DNA from: RGIG3009 sp045590855
Lineage (GTDB): Bacteria > Bacillota > Clostridia > Oscillospirales > Acutalibacteraceae
Reading direction: 5' to 3'
Length of the DNA: 64,000 nucleotides
Assembly (NCBI GenBank): GCA_045590855.1
Contig: JAZNRV010000029.1
Span: 1 to 64,000, forward strand
The notes under the pieces are model-generated. The model ran no database searches. It had not been told where the DNA came from and saw nothing but the letters and a program-made list of their open reading frames with translations. Below are positions 57,636 to 64,000 of this stretch, piece by piece (position 1 is the first letter of the stretch; every line of letters starts with the position of its first letter). Made by a program: the position numbers and the translations under genes.

Positions 57636-58230
57636 ACAAAGCACTGCCGACCACGGCAATGTCGGCACCAGCCTCGGCTGCAATCGGCGCGGTTTTGGCA
57701 GAAATACCGCCGTCTACTTGCAAACAAACCGAAAGCCCGCGACGGACAATTTCGCTTCGTAGTTCACCCAGTTTGGGCATCATATCCTCCATGAATTTTT
57801 GACCGCCAAAACCGGGTTCCACCGTCATGACCAACACCATATCGATTTTATCCAAATAGGGGAATACCGCCGAAGCCGGAGTTTTGGGTTTGATGGTAAG
57901 CCCCACTTTTTTACCGTGACTACGGATAGCTTCAATCGTTTCTTCAATTGGCGAGTCGCCTTCCACATGGAAATTGATAAGGTCTGCACCTGCTTTGGCA
58001 AAAGCATCAATAAGACGATGCGGATATTGCATCATCAAATGCACGTCAAAAAACATATCCGAAACAGGACGAATGCGTTCAATCACCGGCGGTCCAAAAC
58101 TCAAGTTAGGAACGAACACGCCGTCCATAACGTCCAAATGCACCATGTCTGCCCCGGATTGTTTAACAAAATCCATTTCGGCACCAAATCGGGCAAAATC
58201 ACAGGTGAGAACAGAAGGGGAAACCAGCAT
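57556..58230 (-). CDS. rpe: Ribulose-phosphate 3-epimerase
   Basis: Pentose-phosphate pathway TIM barrel, 224 residues, interconverting ribulose-5-P and xylulose-5-P. Metal and catalytic residues: SPSVLTCDFARFG, MVHLDVMDGVFVPNLSFGP (His33, Asp35, Asp37 region), FFDVHLMMQYP, TVEPGFGGQKF, LQVDGGISAKTAPIAAEAGADIAVVGSALF. ATG 58230 has GAGG seven bases upstream; the four-codon longer start is less likely. Its 3' end overlaps the MecA-like gene by 80 bases. Confidence 0.95.
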   Translation of the reverse strand: MLVSPSVLTCDFARFGAEMDFVKQSGADMVHLDVMDGVFVPNLSFGPPVIERIRPVSDMFFDVHLMMQYPHRLIDAFAKAGADLINFHVEGDSPIEETIEAIRSHGKKVGLTIKPKTPASAVFPYLDKIDMVLVMTVEPGFGGQKFMEDMMPKLGELRSEIVRRGLSVCLQVDGGISAKTAPIAAEAGADIAVVGSALFNAPDAAALVDEIHTLRTNGAVPFLG

Positions 58231-58324
58231 AACAAACCTCATTTCCGCTTGGTATCAGTTGTTGTTATTTGGTATGCCAAGCAATACACTTACATTTTAC
58301 CGTATTTTTAACAAAAGGTCAAGC

Positions 58325-58356
58325 AAAAGCCCGACAACGCAGTTGTCGGGCTTTAT
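58325..58356 (-). terminator. Terminator of pnp
   Basis: AAAGCCCGACAAC / GTTGTCGGGCTTT stem with T tract on the minus strand. Confidence 0.85.
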
Positions 58357-58372
58357 GATTAAATATTGGTAA

Positions 58373-60562
58373 TTAGTCTTCGCGACGGTTGGCGCGACGG
58401 CGGAAACCACCTTGACGAGAAGCCGGTCGAGCGGGTTCGTCAGCAGCGGGTGCTTCGACTTCCAAGCCTTCCACTTGAATCAAAGCGTCGCGGCGAGAAA
58501 GGTTGATACGACCTTGTTCGTCGATTTCGACCACTTTCACAATGATTTCATCGCCGACAGTGACAATGTCTTCCACTTTTTCCACGCGTTTAACGTCCAG
58601 TTTGCTGATGTGGACCAAACCTTCTTTGCCGGGGGCGATTTCCACAAATGCACCAAACGCCATCAAGCGGGTGACGCGACCTTTGTAAATCGAACCGACT
58701 TCGGGGTCTTTGGCAATGGTTTCGATGACAGCCAAAGCACGTTTGGCGTTTTCGGTGTTGATGGCAGAAATGAACACAGTGCCATCTTCTTCAATGCTGA
58801 TGTCGCAGCAGCAGTCAGCTTGGATTTTTTGAATAACCGAGCCGCCTTTGCCGATGACGTCACGAATTTTATCAACATCAATTTTGGTGGAAATCATTTT
58901 GGGAGCATAGGGAGACAATTCCTCACGCACCGCGGGGATAGCTTTGAGCATGATTTCGTCCAAAATGTACAAACGAGCTTCGTAGGTTTTGTCCAACGCT
59001 TCACGAATGATAGCGGGGGTCAAACCATGCACTTTCAGGTCCATTTGGATAGCAGTAATACCTTTGTGAGTACCGCCCACTTTAAAGTCCATGTCGCCGA
59101 AGAAGTCTTCCAAACCTTGGATATCCACCATGGTCATGAAACGGTCACCTTCGGTTACCAAACCGCAGGAGATACCGGCAACGGGTGCTTTAATCGGCAC
59201 ACCGGCAGCCATCAAAGCCAAGGTAGAACCGCAAATGGAGGCTTGCGAAGTCGAACCGTTGGAAGAAAGCACTTCCGAAACCAAACGCATGGTGTAGGGG
59301 AACTCTTCGCGGGAGGGAAGAACCGGAACCAACGCGCGTTCTGCCAAAGCACCGTGACCAATTTCGCGACGGCCGGGGCCGCGGGAAGGTTTGGTTTCGC
59401 CCACCGAGTAGGAGGGGAAGTTGTAGTGGTGCATATAGCGTTTTTCGGTTTCGTCGTCCAAGCCGTCAAGCAATTGTGCATCGTCGGCAGAACCGAGCGT
59501 AACGGTGGTCAACACTTGGGTTTGACCGCGGGTAAACATACCGGAACCGTGCACGCGGGGGAGCAAGTCCACTTCCGCAGCCAAGGGGCGAATTTCGTTG
59601 ATGCCACGACCGTCCACGCGTTTGCCGTCGTCTAACAACCAGCGGCGTACCACGTATTTTTGAAGTTTGTACAAGCATTCATCCAATTTGGCGGTGTCTT
59701 CGGGATATTGTTCGTCAAATTTGGCGTGAACTGCATCGTAAATGGGGAGCAAACGCTCGTCACGTACCAATTTGTCGTCGGTATCCAATGCCACGCGAAT
59801 ATCGTCAATAGCAAATTCTTTGACGGCTTCATACATGGCGGGGTCGGGGTCGTTGGAAGTAAAGGCGAATTTTTCTCTGCCGATTTGGGCTTGAATACCT
59901 TTGATGAATTCCACAATTTGTTGGTTGGCAGCGTGACCGGCCATGATACCGTCAAACATGGTGTCGTTGTCAATTTCGTTGGCACCGGCTTCAATCATTG
60001 CCACCAAATCTGCCGTGGAAGCTACGGTGACGTGCATTTGCGATTTCTTTTCTTGCTCAGCGGTGGGGTTGATGACGTATTCGCCGTCCACCAAACCGAC
60101 AACCACACCCGAAATCGGGCCGTCCCACGGAATATCCGAAATAGAAATCGCAATGGAAGCACCAATCATGGCAGTGGTTTCGGGCGGACAATCGGGGTCC
60201 ACCGACATAACCGTGCAAACGATGGAAACATCGTTGCGCATGTCTTTGGGGAACAAGGGGCGAATGGGACGGTCAATCACACGGGAAGTCAAAATGGCTT
60301 TTTCCGTGGGGCGACCTTCGCGGCGTTGGAACGAACCGGGAATATGACCCACAGCATACAATTTTTCTTCATAATCCACCGAAAGCGGGAAGAAATCCAC
60401 ACCGTCACGCGGTTTGGGAGAAGCGGTAACGTTACACAAAATCGAAGTGTCACCGTAACGCACCATACAAGAACCGTTGGAAAGTTGTGCCATTTTGCCG
60501 GTTTCCACTTTAAGCGGTCTGCCCGCTAATGTGGTTTCGAATACACGATAGTTTTCAAACAT
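58373..60562 (-). CDS. pnp: Polynucleotide phosphorylase
   Basis: 3'-5' phosphorolytic exoribonuclease, 729 residues. First RNase PH core (FPLSVDYEEKLYAVGHIPGSFQRREGRPTEKAILTSRVIDRPIRPLF), helical linker, second core with LLPRVHGSGMFTRGQTQVL and ISCGLVTEGDRFMTMVDIQGLEDFFGDMDFKVGGT (catalytic Asp), KH domain (ISTKIDVDKIRDVIGKGGSVIQKI, ~555) and S1 domain (GSIYKGRVTRLMAFGAFVEIAPGKEGLVHIS, ~620), then an Arg-rich tail. AACGGAGGATTTATC precedes ATG 60562. Downstream of rpsO, the widely conserved order. Confidence 0.97.
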   Translation of the reverse strand: MFENYRVFETTLAGRPLKVETGKMAQLSNGSCMVRYGDTSILCNVTASPKPRDGVDFFPLSVDYEEKLYAVGHIPGSFQRREGRPTEKAILTSRVIDRPIRPLFPKDMRNDVSIVCTVMSVDPDCPPETTAMIGASIAISISDIPWDGPISGVVVGLVDGEYVINPTAEQEKKSQMHVTVASTADLVAMIEAGANEIDNDTMFDGIMAGHAANQQIVEFIKGIQAQIGREKFAFTSNDPDPAMYEAVKEFAIDDIRVALDTDDKLVRDERLLPIYDAVHAKFDEQYPEDTAKLDECLYKLQKYVVRRWLLDDGKRVDGRGINEIRPLAAEVDLLPRVHGSGMFTRGQTQVLTTVTLGSADDAQLLDGLDDETEKRYMHHYNFPSYSVGETKPSRGPGRREIGHGALAERALVPVLPSREEFPYTMRLVSEVLSSNGSTSQASICGSTLALMAAGVPIKAPVAGISCGLVTEGDRFMTMVDIQGLEDFFGDMDFKVGGTHKGITAIQMDLKVHGLTPAIIREALDKTYEARLYILDEIMLKAIPAVREELSPYAPKMISTKIDVDKIRDVIGKGGSVIQKIQADCCCDISIEEDGTVFISAINTENAKRALAVIETIAKDPEVGSIYKGRVTRLMAFGAFVEIAPGKEGLVHISKLDVKRVEKVEDIVTVGDEIIVKVVEIDEQGRINLSRRDALIQVEGLEVEAPAADEPARPASRQGGFRRRANRRED

Positions 60563-60585
60563 GATAAATCCTCCGTTTAAAAATA

Positions 60586-60750
60586 TATTTCAAAAACGGT
60601 GTTTCCTTGGGATTTTTAGCAATAAAACCGAAACTTTCAAAGCATTCAAAGTTCCCGTTTCACTGCTAAAAAATCGCCGTTTCATAACACCGTAATCGAC
60701 AAGGGAAAATGCAGGTTGAGGCAGGAGAGCACCGGCTCGCCTGCCTCACA
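60586..60750 (-). ncRNA. Structured rpsO-pnp intergenic leader
   Basis: Nested complementary segments: ACGGTGTT / AACACCGT (outer, about 60595-60692), GATTTTTAGCA / TGCTAAAAAATC (middle) and AACTTT / AAAGTT (inner), enclosing a branched hairpin ~100 bases long. Next to rpsO a second stem GAGGCAGG / CCTGCCTC (60718-60748) lacks a U tract. In other bacteria such stems are RNase III/PNPase autoregulation sites; that role is inferred. Confidence 0.55.
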
Positions 60751-60757
60751 CCAATTT

Positions 60758-61021
60758 TTATTTACGAATACCTAACTTCTCAATGATAGCACGGTAACGC
60801 ATGATATCCTTCTTCATCAAGTAGTTCAGAAGGTTGCGGCGATGACCGACCATTTTGAGCAAACCACGACGGGAGTGGTGGTCTTTTTTGTGCACTTTCA
60901 AGTGCTCGGTCAAATCGTTGATTCGACGAGTGAGCACGGCGATTTGAACTTCGGGAGAACCCGTATCGCCTTCGTGCGTGGCATACGTTTGCATGATTTG
61001 AGTTTTTTCTTGTGCTAACAT
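60758..61021 (-). CDS. rpsO: Ribosomal protein S15
   Basis: Small-subunit protein binding the 16S rRNA central domain; 87 residues. THEGDTGSPEVQIAVLTRRINDLTEHLKVHKKDHHSRRGLLKMVGHRRNLLNYL is canonical, covering the H/D/S rRNA-contact residues. ATG 61021 has GAGG eight bases upstream; the three-codon longer GTG start sits on the ribosome site. First gene of rpsO-pnp. Confidence 0.97.
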   Translation of the reverse strand: MLAQEKTQIMQTYATHEGDTGSPEVQIAVLTRRINDLTEHLKVHKKDHHSRRGLLKMVGHRRNLLNYLMKKDIMRYRAIIEKLGIRK

Positions 61022-61163
61022 GTAAAACACCTCTTTTTAATATTCCGCAAATCCAGAAAGGGAACCGGTGCTTCCCCGTTGGGGCATTCTCCGCAATCCG
61101 AATAAGGGTGGCGCACTTTTTCGCGCGCTGTTGTAGTATATCACATTCTTTTCCGAATGTAAA
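61022..61163 (-). promoter_or_regulatory. rpsO promoter and leader
   Basis: Minus-strand promoter TTTACA (61158-61163), 17 bases, TATACT (61135-61140). The ~105-base leader has a CCCC/GGGG hairpin and two direct copies of GGATT(T)GCGGA, one on each side of it. S15 often represses its own mRNA through leader structure; I cannot identify a known class here. Confidence 0.5.
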
Positions 61164-61178
61164 GGCTTTTTTAAAAAT

Positions 61179-62711
61179 TTAAGGAGCAATCGCTTCGCCT
61201 TTAATGTAGCGGCGGTAATTGGAAACAAACAAGTTCACGTTTTTGGAATCTACCAAATACATTTCACCCGTATCGTGTTGTGCCACACATTTCCCTGCGG
61301 AATGGGTGTACAAACGGATAGTTTGTTCCTTTTTTGTTTTGTCAAGCGGGCGGATGGTAAATGTCAATAACGGTTCGTCGGTTGGGGCTTTTTCAACCGA
61401 GCCGCTACGATAAATACTGATAAGCCATGTGTACAACGAACGGAAATCGGGGGTGTTGTACTGCTTACCACCGGCGGTGACAATCAGTTTTTTGTCAAGG
61501 TCTTCGGCTTCGGCATCGTGCGTAAAATGGAAGTTGTGGGTGTTACCGTCCACCGTGACAGCCATGCCGTCTAAATTGTAAATATACTCAAAGAACAAAA
61601 GTGGGTCGGCAATGTCATTGTATTGTAACTCTGCCCACGGAACCGCATCCGGTGATACCGTGTAAACAATGGGAATAACCTCTTCTTCTACCAACGCAAA
61701 AGCGTAGTAGTCCCCGTTTTCGTTTTTGTTACCGAGCAACAGTGTGTTTTCAAAAGTATTGTGGAACGAAATCGTCGTGGTTTTGTCGTCGCCCACACCG
61801 CTTACCGTGGTGCGCTGAATCGCCAACTCCACCACGCAACGCGAGTAGGGCTTGGCAAGACCGTATTTTTCCAAATCCGCGGCAGTGGGGAATATTTTGG
61901 CAATGCCGGAGGCCATAGCAGAAGAAAAGGTTCCCACGTTGATAAGCGGCGTGTCGCTGTTTACCGCATGGGAATACGGTTTTGTAAGATAAAAACCGGA
62001 AAGAACCACGTTGTCGTTGCCCGCGTTTTCCCGACCGTTGTTGTAAAAGGAAATAACATCTTTGCGAACAGAGCCGCCCAACGTAACGCTTTTTACCGCT
62101 ACTTCGTCGGTTTCTTTTTCGACATCGGGAGTGGTAAAGAGCGCGCGTGACAAATAAGAGGTAGAGGGTGCGGCCACCGTTTCCACAAAAGAGGAATCTA
62201 TCAAATAGATTGTTTTGGAATCTTTTTGGCGGCAATAATACTCCTCGCCGTTTGGAGAAAGGTTTCCTATTTCAAAAGAAAACGAGGTTTTGTCAGAATA
62301 GGAAATGTCAATTTTGGCATAACAACCGCCATCGGCAGCAAATCCAAAGTCAGATAAATTTTCGGCGTTGTCCACCACCTTTTTTGAGGCGGTAACCGAC
62401 AACAATTCTTTACCCAACTCGTTAAGAGAATAAAAATCCAACGGTAGTGCCTCGTACCCCTCCACATAGAAGATGTTGTTTTCATCGGTAGTGGCAATTT
62501 TGTAGTTTTCGTCTTTTAAAGTCACTGTGGCTCCGGTGACGGAAATTTTGGCATCGGTAGTTTTGTCAACTAAAACCACCGAGGTGTCCAAGGGTTTATC
62601 GTCATCCGCTGCCGGTGCTTCGGGTAACAAAAACAGCAAAGCAAGCAAAATGCCGACAAGCGCCACCAAAGCAACCGCCGAAAGCAGTAACGTGCGTGAA
62701 CGTTTACTCAT
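61179..62711 (-). CDS. DUF4340-family membrane-anchored protein of a Gld-type ABC system
   Basis: 510 residues. One N-terminal membrane helix (~8-30), then a large extracytoplasmic region with the DUF4340 pattern (VVDNAENLSDFGFA, SFEIGNLSPNGEEYYCRQKDSKTIYLID, LSRALFTTPDV). Function unknown; DUF4340 proteins regularly follow GldG-like subunits in ABC-2 transporter operons and may hold the extracellular complex. ATG 62711 overlaps the GldG-like stop by four bases. Last gene of its operon. Confidence 0.85.
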   Translation of the reverse strand: MSKRSRTLLLSAVALVALVGILLALLFLLPEAPAADDDKPLDTSVVLVDKTTDAKISVTGATVTLKDENYKIATTDENNIFYVEGYEALPLDFYSLNELGKELLSVTASKKVVDNAENLSDFGFAADGGCYAKIDISYSDKTSFSFEIGNLSPNGEEYYCRQKDSKTIYLIDSSFVETVAAPSTSYLSRALFTTPDVEKETDEVAVKSVTLGGSVRKDVISFYNNGRENAGNDNVVLSGFYLTKPYSHAVNSDTPLINVGTFSSAMASGIAKIFPTAADLEKYGLAKPYSRCVVELAIQRTTVSGVGDDKTTTISFHNTFENTLLLGNKNENGDYYAFALVEEEVIPIVYTVSPDAVPWAELQYNDIADPLLFFEYIYNLDGMAVTVDGNTHNFHFTHDAEAEDLDKKLIVTAGGKQYNTPDFRSLYTWLISIYRSGSVEKAPTDEPLLTFTIRPLDKTKKEQTIRLYTHSAGKCVAQHDTGEMYLVDSKNVNLFVSNYRRYIKGEAIAP

Positions 62712-64000
62712 AAGTGCCTCCTTTTAAAGAAGACCACCAAGCAAATAACAATCAACACCAGCGGAATACCGACGGTAAAAACACCAAAGCCGAGCACGGT
62801 AGCGGCAAACGAAGAAAACGTAACGGTTTTGGCGGCCAAATCTTTGCCGGAAATCATCACGGTGTCACCCAAACTGCACACGGTACGCAGCGGTTCTACT
62901 ACCAAACCTTCGTTTTCGTAGTTTTCGTACTGTGTTGCCGCGGCTTGTAAGGCATATTGATAGCTGCCGCTGACAATGACATGGTTTTTAACCGTAACGT
63001 TTTCGACCGTTTTAATTTCTTGCGCATAAGCCATACCGATAATCGGATAACTGTCGGCTTTTTCCTGCACAATATCCTCGTCCGATTCGGCTTTTGTCAA
63101 ATCGGCAATATTCACCAGTCGACTGCTTTCGGGGAAAGTGACCAACGAATGATTGGTCAGCAATTCATTTTCGTAATCGTCAGAAAAAGCGGTTTTTAGT
63201 TGTACTGTAAGCGGCATCAACACGTTTTTCCCTTCGATTCCCAAAGAAAGATTGGTTTTCTCCACCGAAGTCATGGGATAATACGGATAACTGCCGTACA
63301 TATCCATGGGATAGTTGTTGGAATCGGTTTCCATAATAAGTTTATCCGTCACCGTAATGCCGTAGTCAACCGACAAAAATTCGTACAAATTGGGGCAAGA
63401 AGAAGCATAGTTGCAAAACACCAACAATGTTCTACCCATTTTGCCGTCGTTGTAAAGCCAGTCACGCAAACGGGTAATTTCGGTTTCGGTATAATCTTTT
63501 GTAGGTGCGGTAATCACCAAAGCACCGCTGTTTTCGGCAATTTTTTGTGCCGAGGCAAAGTTGACGGTTTCGGTGAAATAACCGTTTAACTCATACATTT
63601 TTTTGAGCGCCTCAATGGTTTGTTCGTCCTCACCGTGTCCAGAAAGGAACGTCAGCGTAATGCTCTTTTCGCCGCAGATGCTGTTGATATTCACAGCCAG
63701 TTTTTGTTCTACCAACGAAGTTACCGTGCTTTCGTAATATGAGGTGTATTCTTCGTTGACAAGGTCGTCCAAACTGATAACGCGGTATCTGTCGCCGCGG
63801 CGGAACAAAATGTCACCGGTAGCAACGTCATATTCTTTGTAAGCGTTCGCAAGAGCGGGGTTGGCTTCCAAATCGACGTACTCTGTTTTTACTTTGCCGC
63901 CCGAAACCGAATTATACTCTTTGGTAAAATGATAAAATTGGCGAAGGACCGTGTTGTATTCTTCCGCGCCGGTATTGGGTGAAGAAAACACCGATTCTTG
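62708..64000 (-). CDS. GldG-like ABC-type extracellular subunit, 5' end outside the window
   Basis: About 430 codons of the C-terminal part are present; the frame stays open to the window edge (QESVFSSPNTG). It carries the ABC_transp_aux/GldG-like fold: GDRYRVISLDDLVNEEY, ITLTFLSGHGEDEQTIEALKKMYELNGYFTE, ALVITAPTKDYTETEITRLRDWLYNDGKMGRTLLVF, and a final membrane helix (VLGFGVFTVGIPLVLIVICLVVFF) with KRRH tail. Probably preceded off-window by ABC ATPase and permease genes. Cargo unknown. Confidence 0.85.
   Translation of the reverse strand, partial: QESVFSSPNTGAEEYNTVLRQFYHFTKEYNSVSGGKVKTEYVDLEANPALANAYKEYDVATGDILFRRGDRYRVISLDDLVNEEYTSYYESTVTSLVEQKLAVNINSICGEKSITLTFLSGHGEDEQTIEALKKMYELNGYFTETVNFASAQKIAENSGALVITAPTKDYTETEITRLRDWLYNDGKMGRTLLVFCNYASSCPNLYEFLSVDYGITVTDKLIMETDSNNYPMDMYGSYPYYPMTSVEKTNLSLGIEGKNVLMPLTVQLKTAFSDDYENELLTNHSLVTFPESSRLVNIADLTKAESDEDIVQEKADSYPIIGMAYAQEIKTVENVTVKNHVIVSGSYQYALQAAATQYENYENEGLVVEPLRTVCSLGDTVMISGKDLAAKTVTFSSFAATVLGFGVFTVGIPLVLIVICLVVFFKRRHL

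Noticed and set aside
58412..60529. Very long plus-strand frames opposite pnp
   Set aside because: Shadow frames of a highly biased housekeeping gene; PNPase domains on the minus strand are complete.

Overview
The window looks like a chromosomal segment of a strictly anaerobic, Gram-positive-type Clostridia, most likely near Oscillospiraceae/Ruminococcaceae. This is inferred from gene content, not from a database search. The signs are a T-box leader, tandem NrdR boxes before an anaerobic ribonucleotide reductase, a PerR / reverse rubrerythrin / ferritin peroxide cluster, rubredoxin, an LTA-synthase-type sulfatase, MecA, strong AGGAGG ribosome sites with frequent GTG/TTG starts, and intrinsic terminators after nearly every unit.

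Layout. 1-170: edge of an insertion sequence. 171-9.8 kb: envelope and stress genes (response regulator-kinase-HtrA, a CNNM/CBS protein, an LTA-synthase-like enzyme, an MBOAT + SGNH O-acylation pair). 9.9-18.7 kb: Asp/Glu racemase, rubredoxin, a leucine T-box operon with a degenerate LeuA-like protein and a TIM-barrel/acyl-CoA-ligase fusion, a dead GH5 gene, and the PerR cluster. 18.7-30.6 kb: an AT-richer genomic island between an intact tRNA-Ala(GGC) and a displaced copy of its 3' 59 bases. Further tRNA-like repeats punctuate it. It carries two copies of an XRE / MuF-barnase / barstar cassette, a HipA/CtkA-like kinase with a resolvase-like HTH partner, a leucine-rich-repeat protein, a DUF2716-like protein and a recombinase remnant. 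30.7-38.5 kb: aldo/keto reductase, MntP, a TPR/DUF4037 pair, and an AraC-controlled AtuA(DUF1446)-DUF4387-fumarase/tartrate-dehydratase-type operon. 38.6-42.6 kb: nrdG-nrdD(thioredoxin fusion)-trxB. 42.8-52 kb: PutP, YchF, SecA and lipoproteins. 52-64 kb: tRNA-Thr, MnmA, an unusual rnfCDEA-like cluster, MecA, Rpe, the rpsO-pnp unit and a GldG/DUF4340 pair cut by the window edge.

Most notable points. (1) The rnfCDEA-like operon has no rnfG or rnfB, and the residues expected to hold flavin, NADH and the intramembrane 2Fe-2S centre are substituted, while the two 4Fe-4S motifs of RnfC remain. (2) The island looks like a cassette array separated by tRNA-Ala-like sites; in its two barnase/barstar cassettes the toxin and immunity residues at a known interface position change together. 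(3) The T-box operon pairs a LeuA homologue lacking its catalytic motifs with a TIM-barrel/AMP-ligase fusion.
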